From the NCBI RefSeq assembly GCF_003609605.1, contig NZ_MCHY01000002.1, positions 62,001 to 126,000 of the forward strand: a stretch of DNA of 64,000 bases. The letters run 5' to 3'. The notes under the pieces are model-generated. The model made no database searches, had not been told where the DNA came from, and saw nothing but the letters and a program-made list of their open reading frames with translations. Origin of the DNA: Ammoniphilus oxalaticus (GTDB lineage: Bacteria; Bacillota; Bacilli; Aneurinibacillales; RAOX-1). Numbering within the stretch: the stretch's first letter is position 1; every line of letters starts with the position of its first letter. Of the stretch, positions 8,593 to 17,051 are shown in pieces. The translations under genes and the position numbers were made by a program.

Positions 8593-10188
8593 ATGAAAGC
8601 AATCACCGCGATTACCAACGCGGTTCTCTCAGTAGGGATCCTACTTGCAGCCTGTGGCGCGCTCCCTACCATAAAGAAAAATGATGAAACCGTCCGACTC
8701 AATTTACGAAACGAACCGCCGACGTTGCATCCGGGCCTTGCCATCGAGCACAGTTCGATGATCTTACTTAAAGCCCTCATGGAAGGTTTAACAAGAATTG
8801 GCCCAGATGGCAAGCCGCAGCCCGCTGCAGCGGAGCGAATCGATTTATCCGAAGATCGTTTAACATACACCTTTACCCTTCGTGATTTAACTTGGAGCAA
8901 CGGAGAACCTGTCACTGCCGCCGATTATGAAACGGCTTGGAAATGGGCGCTCAATCCAACAATAGACGCCCCTTATGCTTACCAACTATATCCAATCGCA
9001 AATGCGAAAAAAGCCAAACAGGGCGAAGTGGAATTAACAGAGGTCGGTATCAAAGCTCTCGACACTCATCGACTGGAGGTAATGCTTGAAAACCCGACTC
9101 CTTATTTCCTTGAATTAACCGCGTCCCCTCCTTACTTCCCGATTCATCGCGAAGCTACGGAGAAAAATTCAGAATGGCATACAGCAGCATCATCGTATAT
9201 AGGGAATGGACCTTTTCAACTTACCGAATGGGAACACGGCAATAAACTCGTCTTGGCAAAGAACCCAGATTACTGGGATGCCGACACGGTGCAGCTAGAG
9301 CAAATCGAGATGATGATGCTGAACGAAGATAACACCGAATTCGAACTGTTTCAAAAAGGGAGTTTAGATTGGATAGGCTCCCCATTTTCCGCGCTTTCAA
9401 CAGACGCGTTGGCAGTATTTAAAGAGAATGAGCAATTGCTAACCGCTCCAGTTGCGGGCACATATGAGTATCGATTTAATACAGAACGACCGCCTTTTGA
9501 CAATCCTAACATTCGAAAAGCATTGGCCTACGCGATTGACCGCGATCAGCTTGTCAGTCGAATCACACATGGTGAACAAGCGGCTGCGACGACTTATGCG
9601 CCGCCAGTGACCTTTGCTGACGACGAAGGGCATGAACTATTTTTGGACAATGATGTAGAACAAGCGCGGCAGCTATTGAAACAGGGGCTGCATGAAGCGG
9701 GGTTACAGGAATTGCCCTCAATTGAACTTGTTTATAATACAAGTGAAGCGCATGCTAAAATCGCCGAGGCGATGCAAAAGATGTGGCAACAAAATCTCGG
9801 CGTGACGACCACACTAAAGAGCCTTGAGTGGGAGACGCATGTTATGGAAATTGAAAATGGGAACTATCAACTAGCCCGCATGTCGTGGTTAGCGGACTTT
9901 AATGATCCAGTTAATTTTCTTGAAATTTACACGGATCCGCAAGGAAATAACAACACGAATTGGACAAGCGATGAGTACAATAAATGGATTACCGCCTCAT
10001 ACACCGAAATCGATCCGCGCCGACGCTACCAACACTTGCGCGAAGCGGAAAAAATCTTGATGGACGAGATGCCGACCATTCCGATTTACCATTATGCGTA
10101 CAGCTACGCAAAATCAGAACGTCTGCAAAACATTTACATCGATGCCCTTGGTCATATTGATTTCAAATGGGCCTATCTTGCCCCATAA
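8593..10188 (+). CDS. Oligopeptide ABC transporter substrate-binding lipoprotein (OppA/DppA family)
   Basis: 531 residues. A short signal peptide ends in the lipobox LLAACG, so the mature protein should be lipid-anchored outside the membrane. Family motifs are RNEPPTLHPG near the N-terminus, YTFTLRDLTWSNGEPVTA and ALAYAIDRDQLV. It should capture peptides for an Opp/Dpp permease. No permease or ATPase gene is adjacent, so it is an orphan receptor that must use a transporter encoded elsewhere, or act in sensing. Start ATG 8593 is chosen over GTG 8587 because AAGGAGG lies 7 bases before it. Confidence 0.93.
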   Translation: MKAITAITNAVLSVGILLAACGALPTIKKNDETVRLNLRNEPPTLHPGLAIEHSSMILLKALMEGLTRIGPDGKPQPAAAERIDLSEDRLTYTFTLRDLTWSNGEPVTAADYETAWKWALNPTIDAPYAYQLYPIANAKKAKQGEVELTEVGIKALDTHRLEVMLENPTPYFLELTASPPYFPIHREATEKNSEWHTAASSYIGNGPFQLTEWEHGNKLVLAKNPDYWDADTVQLEQIEMMMLNEDNTEFELFQKGSLDWIGSPFSALSTDALAVFKENEQLLTAPVAGTYEYRFNTERPPFDNPNIRKALAYAIDRDQLVSRITHGEQAAATTYAPPVTFADDEGHELFLDNDVEQARQLLKQGLHEAGLQELPSIELVYNTSEAHAKIAEAMQKMWQQNLGVTTTLKSLEWETHVMEIENGNYQLARMSWLADFNDPVNFLEIYTDPQGNNNTNWTSDEYNKWITASYTEIDPRRRYQHLREAEKILMDEMPTIPIYHYAYSYAKSERLQNIYIDALGHIDFKWAYLAP

Positions 10189-10195
10189 ACCTAAA

Positions 10196-10240
10196 AACAA
10201 ACAAGAAGCTGAACCAATTTGGTCAGCTTCTTGTTTGTTA
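10196..10240. terminator. Bidirectional terminator between OppA and cardiolipin synthase genes
   Basis: About 16-bp arms (AACAAGAAGCTGA / TCAGCTTCTTGTT) with flanking A and T tracts, between the convergent gene ends. Confidence 0.85.
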
Positions 10241-11821
10241 TAAAAGGGGAGACATCAAGCGGGCAATCGATTCCCTCGCCTTTTCCCCTATCGGACGATT
10301 CACTATCTGATCCAAATCCAATTGTTCGGAATAGGATAGGTCTTCGAAGAAATCCTGGCTCAGTCGGTCAGCGACTTTCGGATCATAAATGACCCCGCTC
10401 ACTTCAAAGTTGTGGTGAAAACTACGAATATCAAAATTGGCTGTGCCAATCGTTACGACCTGCCCATCTACAATAATGATTTTGGCATGAATAAAACCTT
10501 TCAAATAGGAGTAAATTTTCACGCCAGCCTCGATTAGTTCCCGATAATACGATCTTGAAGCCCAATGCACGACAACATGATCTGGAATACCCGGAACAAG
10601 AATTCGAACATCGACCCCGCTTAACGCAGCCGTTTTCAATGCCATTGCGATGCTATCGTCTGGAATTAAATACGGCGTCGTAATGTAAACTGTTTTCTTG
10701 GCTTGCGTGATCAAAGAGAAGTATACTTTTAGGATGTATTCCCAATCGGAGTCGGGACCGCTGGCTGCTATTTGCACATGCAGCGGCTGCTTAATTTCAT
10801 GCTTTGGGAAATAGCAAGGTTCTGGGCGCACAATCTGATCGGTTGAAAAACGCCAATCGTGGAGGAAGATCAACTGCAAAAAATAGACAGCATCTCCTTT
10901 CACCATCATATGCGTGTCCCGCCAAAATCCAAACTTTTCATTTAAACCCAAGTATTCGTCGCCTACATTCAATCCCCCTAAAAAACCGACCTCCCCATCA
11001 ATAATCGTAATCTTACGGTGATTGCGGTAATTAATTTTTCTTAAATAAGGAAATAAAATAGGCGAGAAACTGACAAGTTCGACCCCTGCCTCTTTTAATT
11101 CTTGTTTATAGGAGCGCGACAACTGGCGACTGCCTAACCCGTCAATGATCATCCGTACTTTAATGCCTTGTTTCGCCTTTTCGATTAAAATTTTCTTTAA
11201 CTCGTTTCCAACTTGGTCATTACGCAATATAAACGTTATGAAATGAATGTGGTGCTCTGCGCGACGGAGTTCTTCAAACATCTTCTCGAATGTCGCTTCC
11301 CCATTCGTCAAGATCTCAACCTGATTAAGCTGAGTCATTGGCAAACTTGCATTATGTAATAATAAATGAACGAGTCTTTCTTGTTTTGAAGAGATCGGTT
11401 GTAACGTTTGATAATCTGTAACATCATAAGGAATATTGAACAATTGGTGTAATTCATTCAGATTAATTGTTTTATCTTTGTACCTTCTACGTTTTCGAAT
11501 GTTTCTTCCGACAAAAATATAAAACACAAAACCAATAATCGGAAAAATAGTTAAAATAACAAGCCAAGCTACGGTACGAGAAGGATTTCGATTTTCAAGC
11601 ACAATGATCGAAGCAATAAAAATAACGGATAACGTAAACAAAATTGTAAATAAATGTGTAAGAATATAAGAGCTAACTTTCCAAAGCGGTGATGCCTCTT
11701 CACGAAACGTGATCGTTGTAAAAAGCGACCATTCTGAAAGTTCTTCTAGTAAAAAGTGGTAGTATATCCCTAAGATAAATCCCGCTAGAAGAATGAGGAA
11801 AAAAATCAACTTCGATTTCAC
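10238..11821 (-). CDS. cls: Cardiolipin synthase
   Basis: 527 residues from GTG 11821. Three hydrophobic segments occupy the first ~110 residues (LIFFLILLAGFILGIYY, LFTILFTLSVIFIASIIVL, LVILTIFPIIGFVFYIFVG). Two phospholipase D HKD motifs follow: HRKITIIDGEVGFLGG and HAKIIIVDGQVVTIGTANFD. The enzyme condenses two phosphatidylglycerols into cardiolipin at the membrane. The start is set by AGGAAGGGGGG seven bases upstream; the longer frame from 11863 lacks such a signal. The gene is single and is divergent from the Fur-family gene. Confidence 0.94.
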   Translation of the reverse strand: MKSKLIFFLILLAGFILGIYYHFLLEELSEWSLFTTITFREEASPLWKVSSYILTHLFTILFTLSVIFIASIIVLENRNPSRTVAWLVILTIFPIIGFVFYIFVGRNIRKRRRYKDKTINLNELHQLFNIPYDVTDYQTLQPISSKQERLVHLLLHNASLPMTQLNQVEILTNGEATFEKMFEELRRAEHHIHFITFILRNDQVGNELKKILIEKAKQGIKVRMIIDGLGSRQLSRSYKQELKEAGVELVSFSPILFPYLRKINYRNHRKITIIDGEVGFLGGLNVGDEYLGLNEKFGFWRDTHMMVKGDAVYFLQLIFLHDWRFSTDQIVRPEPCYFPKHEIKQPLHVQIAASGPDSDWEYILKVYFSLITQAKKTVYITTPYLIPDDSIAMALKTAALSGVDVRILVPGIPDHVVVHWASRSYYRELIEAGVKIYSYLKGFIHAKIIIVDGQVVTIGTANFDIRSFHHNFEVSGVIYDPKVADRLSQDFFEDLSYSEQLDLDQIVNRPIGEKARESIARLMSPLL

Positions 11822-11998
11822 GGACACACCCCCCTTCCTATTGATGTAGAGTTTGGCTTCCATTTTATCATCTTGAGCTCAGTTTATACAACAAATCCGT
11901 TTTCTATTTGTAATTATTACATATACATTATATACTTAGGGGAAACTAGCCAGGAAATGATCATGAATTTGATATTGTACGCAGTGGAGGTTAAATAT

Positions 11999-12418
11999 AT
12001 GAAGGAAACGTTAATCAAGCTCGTTATCGAAAAAATAAAGGAAAAAGGCGGCAGAGTGACGATCCAACGATTAGCGATCATAAATCTGCTGCTGCAACTT
12101 GATCATCCAACAGCGGAAGAAATATACCAATATATGAAGGAAGAATACCCTACACTCTCTTTTACAACCGTTTATAATACACTCGATTCTTTACGAGAAA
12201 TGGGGATTTTACGCGAATATCGGTTTGGCGACGCATCTCGTTTCGAAATGGCGGAAGAAAATCACGATCACTTCCTCTGTCTAACGTGCGGAAGAATCGA
12301 AGATATTCCAGAAGTAGACATTACCGTCACTCCACATTCAATATCCGATCGTTATCAGATCCTTACGACCGAGGTGACGCTAAAGGGATTGTGCATAGCA
12401 TGTCAGAAACAAAGTTAA
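11999..12418 (+). CDS. Fur-family metalloregulator (Fur/PerR type)
   Basis: 139 residues from ATG 11999, preceded by GTGGAGGT. The winged-helix region is HPTAEEIYQYMKEEYP...TTVYNTLDSLREMG. A metal-sensing segment, RFEMAEENHDHFLCLTC, and a second pair CIAC give the four-cysteine structural zinc site. At the position of the PerR Asp85 (RFD in B. subtilis) this protein has Glu (RFE). That is closer to iron-sensing Fur, but PerR cannot be excluded. It should repress iron-uptake or peroxide genes with Fe(II) or Mn(II) bound. It is monocistronic. Confidence 0.9.
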   Translation: MKETLIKLVIEKIKEKGGRVTIQRLAIINLLLQLDHPTAEEIYQYMKEEYPTLSFTTVYNTLDSLREMGILREYRFGDASRFEMAEENHDHFLCLTCGRIEDIPEVDITVTPHSISDRYQILTTEVTLKGLCIACQKQS

Positions 12419-12457
12419 ATAACCTACCTTTATTATGGAATCATCTTAAAAAATTGC

Positions 12458-12493
12458 GTCAAAAAAGCCTAACAGGTCGCTTAGGCTTTTTAC
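12458..12493. terminator. Bidirectional terminator after the Fur-family gene
   Basis: AAAAAGCCTAA and TTAGGCTTTTT arms around an 8-nt loop, between the convergent Fur-type and universal stress protein genes. Confidence 0.85.
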
Positions 12494-12511
12494 CTTTTCA
12501 TATTCGTCGGA

Positions 12512-12937
12512 CTATTTTACTACAATGACAGGGCAAGTTGCCTTTTGAACAACATGATGGCTCACACTGCCAAGGAATAGTTCCTTTAATCCGCTTAAGC
12601 CACGGCTTCCCATAATGATCAAATCCGCGTTACGCTCTTTGGCAAATTCGACAATCATCTGAGCCGGCTGCCCTTCTAACACAATCGCACTCTTCTTATG
12701 ATTCGACAACAAACTAATCTTTTCTTCCACCTCTTGGCGCATCTCATTCGCCATATTATAATAAGCTTCTCGAACGACCTCATAGTACTCGACACGAGAC
12801 GGGATAGATACAACAGTCAGTACGTTTAACACAATTCGCGCATCCTGCTCAGCAAGTCGAATTGCTTTATCTAGAGCTTTCTTACTTAATTCCGATCCGT
12901 CGTAAGGCGCTACAATGCGAGAACATACCGTAATCAT
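12512..12937 (-). CDS. Universal stress protein, copy 1 of 3
   Basis: 141 residues of the UspA family. It begins ITVCSRIVAPYDGSELSKKA and ends with the nucleotide-binding signature IMGSRGLSGLKELFLGSVSH (G-2x-G-9x-G-S/T), so it probably binds ATP. AAAAGGAGATG precedes the ATG. It is the downstream-most of three tandem paralogues on the same strand; each has its own ribosome binding site and is separated from the next by hairpins, so they are probably separate transcripts. The role is general stress survival, details unknown. Confidence 0.92.
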   Translation of the reverse strand: MITVCSRIVAPYDGSELSKKALDKAIRLAEQDARIVLNVLTVVSIPSRVEYYEVVREAYYNMANEMRQEVEEKISLLSNHKKSAIVLEGQPAQMIVEFAKERNADLIIMGSRGLSGLKELFLGSVSHHVVQKATCPVIVVK

Positions 12938-13070
12938 ACTCTCATCTCCTTTTAACGAATGTTTTCTTTCTTACCTTCATTATATCCGTATAGGAGAGTA
13001 TCAACTGTGACCAATTAAGGAATATTTATAAAACGCAAAGCCATTTATCTAATAAAGAGCATTAAAGAGA

Positions 13071-13140
13071 AAAAGAGCCGACAGTTAAACGAAAGGTCTC
13101 CAAATCAGGAGCATCCTACCATTACTGCCCAGGCTCTTTT
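13071..13140. other. Long structured element between two universal stress protein genes
   Basis: Outer arms AAAAGAGCC (13071-13079) and GGCTCTTTT (13132-13140) enclose nested pairings: GACAGT/ACTGCC (with a G-U pair), GGT/ACC and CTCC/GGAG. The result is a long hairpin with asymmetric internal loops. A T-rich tract follows on both strands. It may act as the copy-2 terminator, but the ordered inner helices are more than a terminator needs. I do not match it to a known riboswitch. Confidence 0.45.
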
Positions 13141-13196
13141 ATTTATAACAACATCGGTATATGTACCTTATAAAAACAAATAAGTCCTCTTAAATT

Positions 13197-13622
13197 TTAT
13201 TTCGTTATATAGACAGGACAAGCTGACTTTTGAACAACGTATTGACTCACACTGCCCAAAAACCACTCTTGCAGACCGCTTAAGCCACGACTCCCCATAA
13301 TCACAAGGTCAACGCCGTTATCTTTTGAAAACTCAACGATTTTAGCGCCTGGATTCCCTTCTAACACAGTAATTTTCGTCTCATTATTAGGTAAAGTCTT
13401 TAAAGACTCTTCGATTTCTTGCTCCAATTCTTTCGCTGCTTTAAAATAAGACTCTCTTACTCCATCATTGTAGGCAAGCCGATCTGGAATCGACAACACC
13501 GTTACGGCGTTAATTTGAATCTTTTCATCCTGTTTGGCAAGTTGAATCGCTGTGTTTAACGCCTTCTTACTTAATTCTGAGCCATCATAAGGCACGACAA
13601 TGCGTGAACATACTGATAACAT
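13197..13622 (-). CDS. Universal stress protein, copy 2 of 3
   Basis: 141 residues from ATG 13622, where a GGGGGG ribosome binding site lies 7 bases upstream; the frame extends to 13715 without support. Very similar to the flanking copies (LSVCSRIVVPYDGSELSKKA; IMGSRGLSGLQEWFLGSVSQ). The G-2x-G-9x-G-S signature is intact, so ATP binding is likely. It differs mainly in the middle helices. Its 3' side leads into the long structured element at 13071-13140. Confidence 0.92.
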   Translation of the reverse strand: MLSVCSRIVVPYDGSELSKKALNTAIQLAKQDEKIQINAVTVLSIPDRLAYNDGVRESYFKAAKELEQEIEESLKTLPNNETKITVLEGNPGAKIVEFSKDNGVDLVIMGSRGLSGLQEWFLGSVSQYVVQKSACPVYITK

Positions 13623-13756
13623 ACTTGTTCCCCCCATATAAGCATTAATTTGTCCTTCTATATTATACCTCTTAAGTCTAGAACGGGCTACAAAAATAAT
13701 GAATATTTGAAACATTTTAAAAGTGGCAAGCAGTTAACTCTTTATTTGAAAGAAAA

Positions 13757-13791
13757 TAAAAAAAGCCTAGCGTAAACACTAGACTTTTTCC
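13757..13791 (-). terminator. Terminator of universal stress protein copy 3
   Basis: AAAAAGTCTAG-TGTTTACG-CTAGGCTTTTTTT on the minus strand: 11-bp stem with one mismatch and a seven-T tract. Confidence 0.85.
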
Positions 13792-13836
13792 ATGATGGCT
13801 CATCTCTGTACAACAGCCCTTGGTATCGGTATGATG

Positions 13837-14274
13837 TTATTTAACAACAAATACGGGACAGGCAGATTTCTGAACGACATAATGACTGACACTACCGAGA
13901 AACAATTCCTGAAGTCCGCTTAAACCACGACTTCCCATAATGACCAAATCCGTGCCATTTTCCTTGGTAAATTCAACGATCATATAAGCTGGGTTACCTT
14001 CTAACGTAATCGTTCTTGTTTTATTCGGTAAATCACTAAGTTTTTCAGAAATCTCCTCTAACATCTCTTGAGCTGTATTATAATGAGCCTCTCTTACACG
14101 GGCGTCATTATATACACCATGGTAGGTGATCCTCGTTGGTATCGAAACAACGGTAAGGATGTCCAACTCAATCCGCTGATCCTGCTTAGCGATTTTAATC
14201 GCCTTGTCAAGGGCTTTTTTACTTAATTCGGAGTTATCGTAAGGCACCGCAATACGCGAACATACAGATAACAT
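13837..14274 (-). CDS. Universal stress protein, copy 3 of 3
   Basis: 145 residues from ATG 14274, with AAGGGGGTT 8 bases upstream. Starts LSVCSRIAVPYDNSELSKKA and ends IMGSRGLSGLQELFLGSVSH. It carries a 4-residue insertion (HGVYNDAR region) relative to the other two copies and keeps the nucleotide-binding signature. It is the upstream-most of the tandem and has its own terminator. Divergence between copies suggests an old duplication that has been kept, not a recent amplification. Confidence 0.92.
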   Translation of the reverse strand: MLSVCSRIAVPYDNSELSKKALDKAIKIAKQDQRIELDILTVVSIPTRITYHGVYNDARVREAHYNTAQEMLEEISEKLSDLPNKTRTITLEGNPAYMIVEFTKENGTDLVIMGSRGLSGLQELFLGSVSHYVVQKSACPVFVVK

Positions 14275-14373
14275 CTTTTTCAACCCCCTTAAGGTTAACA
14301 TACACATTCATTATACATGTTTATACACGGCTCGTCTGTGAATAAATAAAGACTCTTGAAAGGTGACGGCGTT

Positions 14374-14793
14374 ATGAAGAAATTTCATCGGCTTTATATT
14401 GAATTTCTATATTACTTTAATATTGAACGGGATTACTATGAATGCCACGAAGTAATGGAAGAGTATTGGATGAACCAAGGCAATAATGGATGGCTGCAAT
14501 CCCTGTTACAAGTCGCTGTCGGGTTGCATCATTTTCGCAATCAGAACATAAACGGCGCAATCAAGTTGTTTGAACAGGCTTTGCGTAAAAAGGAAATACA
14601 TTGGGACGGAACGCTCGGAATTGATGACCTTCAGCTCTTTCAACAAGTGGAGGACTATGTAAATAAACTATATCGCTATGAACAAGAACCTTTTTCATTT
14701 TATGATTTGACAATCAAGATTACAGATCCCTCTTTACGTCAACTTGTTGAACAATGTGTGCCAGAAGGCGTGGATGAAGATGATAAATTTTAA
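14374..14793 (+). CDS. DUF309 domain protein
   Basis: 139 residues from ATG 14374, preceded by AAAGGTGA. The DUF309 signature YYECHEVMEEYW lies near residue 20, and LLQVAVGLHHFRNQNINGA follows. The Glu/His pattern of DUF309 helical bundles suggests a metal- or ligand-binding site, but no biochemical role is established. The frame could begin at TTG 14356; the ATG is better placed. It is followed by a DUF1292 gene on the same strand about 100 bp away. Confidence 0.85.
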   Translation: MKKFHRLYIEFLYYFNIERDYYECHEVMEEYWMNQGNNGWLQSLLQVAVGLHHFRNQNINGAIKLFEQALRKKEIHWDGTLGIDDLQLFQQVEDYVNKLYRYEQEPFSFYDLTIKITDPSLRQLVEQCVPEGVDEDDKF

Positions 14794-14897
14794 TATTTTC
14801 CCGTATAAAACAAAATTTTAATGGGAAGATAGTCAAAGGTAGGCTATACTGTTCATAAACTAACTCAACGAGGTAAACGTTGGAAAGGGGATTAAAC

Positions 14898-15200
14898 ATG
14901 GACAATCAGATCGAATTAGGTGAAATTTTCACGCTGGTCGATGAAAATGACGAAGAACAAGAAGTAGAAGTACTTGGTAAGCTTGAAATTGATGAGGATA
15001 CGTATATTGCCGTCAGTTTTGTTCAAGAAATTGAAGAGAATGAGGATGAAGAAATAGATGTTTTCTTCTTGCGGGTTGATCCGAATGGTGAACTAGACGC
15101 GATTGAATCCGATGAGGAGTTCGAAAAAGTAGCGAACGCGTTTGAAGAAGCAATGCATGATGAACATGGGTGCGATGACCCGACTCATAATCACGGTTAA
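14898..15200 (+). CDS. DUF1292 family protein
   Basis: 100 residues, very acidic, beginning MDNQIELGEIFTLVDENDEE. It has the DUF1292 pattern in which a beta-rich half (VEVLGKLEIDEDTYIAVSFV) is followed by VDPNGELDAIESDEEFEKVA. The tail is His-rich (DEHGCDDPTHNHG) and might bind metal. AAAGGGGATT precedes ATG 14898. Function unknown; in Firmicutes these proteins often sit near the RNase-like genes yrrK and yrzL, which are not seen here. Confidence 0.85.
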   Translation: MDNQIELGEIFTLVDENDEEQEVEVLGKLEIDEDTYIAVSFVQEIEENEDEEIDVFFLRVDPNGELDAIESDEEFEKVANAFEEAMHDEHGCDDPTHNHG

Positions 15201-15205
15201 ACCAC

Positions 15206-15236
15206 AAATCCCCTTCCTGACGAGGGGATTTTTTTA
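15206..15236. terminator. Bidirectional terminator after the DUF1292 gene
   Basis: AAATCCCCT and AGGGGATTT arms, followed by a run of Ts on the plus strand. It is shared with the convergent endonuclease IV gene. Confidence 0.85.
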
Positions 15237-16058
15237 TTGTCCATCCGCTATGAATTGGCGGATTTGTTCAATTTCTATTTGGTGTGTATAATCGGCTGAC
15301 TGCGGTGTTTCTAAAATAAGCGGCAAGGCTTGCGCGACTTTAGAACGAGTTAGCTCGCGAAAGGCTTCTATTCCGATATAACCTTGACCAATGTTAGCGT
15401 GACGATCACGATGCGAACGAAAAGGATAAACCGAATCGTTTAGATGAATCGCTTTTAAATGGGTAAAATAATCCGAGCCTGTTCGCGTTAATGAATCCCA
15501 ATTTACGCCGTTCCATAATCCGCTGGCAAATGCGTGACACGTATCGAGACAAAATCCAATTTTTTCGCTATGTTCAACTAGGTTCCGTACTTGAATTAAT
15601 TCTTCAAAGGTCGCCCCCATATGTCCCGCGTTATTTTCAATGAGAAGCAACGCCTCCCCTGTCCAGTCCGCTAACACTTGATTGAGCAGCTCAATCATCA
15701 GTTTGTATCCTTCTAATAAATCCGAGCCTTTGTATTTACCAAAGTGGACAACGAGACCGATCGACCCACACGTTTCGGTAATTTCGAGATCATTGAGCAG
15801 TGATGCCCGCATCGTTTCCCTCAGATGTGGATCATGCTCTGATAAATTAATGAGATAAGGCGCGTGAGCAATCGAGACGAGTCCCTCAGCTAAACAAAAT
15901 CGAGCGCAAGCCGCGGCATCTTTCGTATCGAATGACTTTACTTTCAGACTACGCGGATTCTTCGGGAAATATTGAAAAGATGTAGCCCCGATTTTCTTCG
16001 CGTATTGCGCAGCCCCTGCGTAACCTTTGCGAATACTCACATGACAGCCGATTTTCAC
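15234..16058 (-). CDS. nfo: Deoxyribonuclease IV (AP endonuclease, Nfo)
   Basis: 274 residues of AP endonuclease family 2. Zinc-ligand motifs are IAHAPYLINL, VVHFGKYKGS, LLIENNAGHMG, GFCLDTCHAFASG and HLNDSVYPFRSHRDRHANIG, as in E. coli Nfo. It nicks DNA 5' of abasic sites in base excision repair, and in spore formers it contributes to repair during outgrowth. GTG 16058 is the start: GGAGGT lies 8 bases before it. It is followed downstream only by the shared terminator. Confidence 0.95.
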   Translation of the reverse strand: MKIGCHVSIRKGYAGAAQYAKKIGATSFQYFPKNPRSLKVKSFDTKDAAACARFCLAEGLVSIAHAPYLINLSEHDPHLRETMRASLLNDLEITETCGSIGLVVHFGKYKGSDLLEGYKLMIELLNQVLADWTGEALLLIENNAGHMGATFEELIQVRNLVEHSEKIGFCLDTCHAFASGLWNGVNWDSLTRTGSDYFTHLKAIHLNDSVYPFRSHRDRHANIGQGYIGIEAFRELTRSKVAQALPLILETPQSADYTHQIEIEQIRQFIADGQ

Positions 16059-16083
16059 ACCGATCTACCTCCATTAGGTTGGT

Positions 16084-16854
16084 CTATTCCCGCAAAAATT
16101 GGAGCGACTGGGCTACCTCTTGCAACATCCTTTGACGAGACAGCGGATCATTAAATGAATGAGGAGCGTCGGGGATCGCCCGCAACATCTTCCGTTCCGC
16201 GCTAATCTCGCTAAATAACCGTTCTGAATCGACTGGCGGCACAAGTGGGTCTGTCAAAGAGTAAATTATTGCGGTTGGTACTTTAATCGAACGATAGCGG
16301 CTTGGATCCTGACTGTCCAAATCACGGTAAAAATCGTAAGACAACGTATAATAAGCTTGCGTCTTTTCTTTAAAAAAGCGGTAGCCGCCATCCCGTTCCC
16401 ACTTTTGGATTGCCGCTTTAGCATCCCCATCATTATTGTCCGCAATAATATAAATGATATCTTTCATTGAGTAAGGCGGCGCAATGAGAAGCAATCCATC
16501 AACGGCTTGTTTTAAACAAAATTGCAAAGCCACGGTACAGCCCATGCTATGTCCAATTAAATATACTTTTTTGAATCGGCTAGCAACGGTCTCATAAATC
16601 ACCGCTAGATCTTCCACTTCAGCAGTCAGTGTATGCTGACTAAAATCGCCTTCCGCTTGATTAATATTGTTTGTAAAATCGATGGAAATAGAGGATATTT
16701 CTCTCTCTCTTAAATACGCCCGCGTTTCAGAGATGACGTAAGATTGAATACTACCCGTAAATCCATGGCAAAGTAAAAAGACCTCGTCATCACCAAACAA
16801 ATGCTCTTTAACGTACATGTTGAGTCCTTTTCTATTTTTTATGTAGCGGCCCAT
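16084..16854 (-). CDS. Alpha/beta hydrolase (serine hydrolase family)
   Basis: 256 residues from ATG 16854, which follows GAGGAGAT. Motifs are the oxyanion HG in FLLCHGFTGS, the nucleophile GHSMGC, the acid in YSLTDPLVP and the His in DAPHSFND. The strand order and small cap suggest an esterase or acyl hydrolase. It sits just upstream of nfo on the same strand with a 25-bp gap, so it may be cotranscribed. The substrate cannot be told. Confidence 0.85.
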   Translation of the reverse strand: MGRYIKNRKGLNMYVKEHLFGDDEVFLLCHGFTGSIQSYVISETRAYLREREISSISIDFTNNINQAEGDFSQHTLTAEVEDLAVIYETVASRFKKVYLIGHSMGCTVALQFCLKQAVDGLLLIAPPYSMKDIIYIIADNNDGDAKAAIQKWERDGGYRFFKEKTQAYYTLSYDFYRDLDSQDPSRYRSIKVPTAIIYSLTDPLVPPVDSERLFSEISAERKMLRAIPDAPHSFNDPLSRQRMLQEVAQSLQFLRE

Positions 16855-17000
16855 TTCTATCTCCTCGCTTTTGCTGTATTCATTATCTAGTTTCTCTAAA
16901 AAAACGAAAAAAGGCAACTCAAACTAATAAAATTACATAGCTGGTCTACATAGTATGTTCTGTTAACTTCTTCCTATGCCATCCTAAATATTGGATCAAA

Positions 17001-17040
17001 AAACAAGCGAGAAAAACAGGTGCGTTTCTCTCGCTTGTCG
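17001..17040 (-). terminator. Terminator of the pdh operon
   Basis: ACAAGCGAGA/TCTCGCTTGT arms followed by TTTTTT on the minus strand, just past the pdhD stop. Confidence 0.85.
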
Positions 17041-17051
17041 TAACTTCATTA

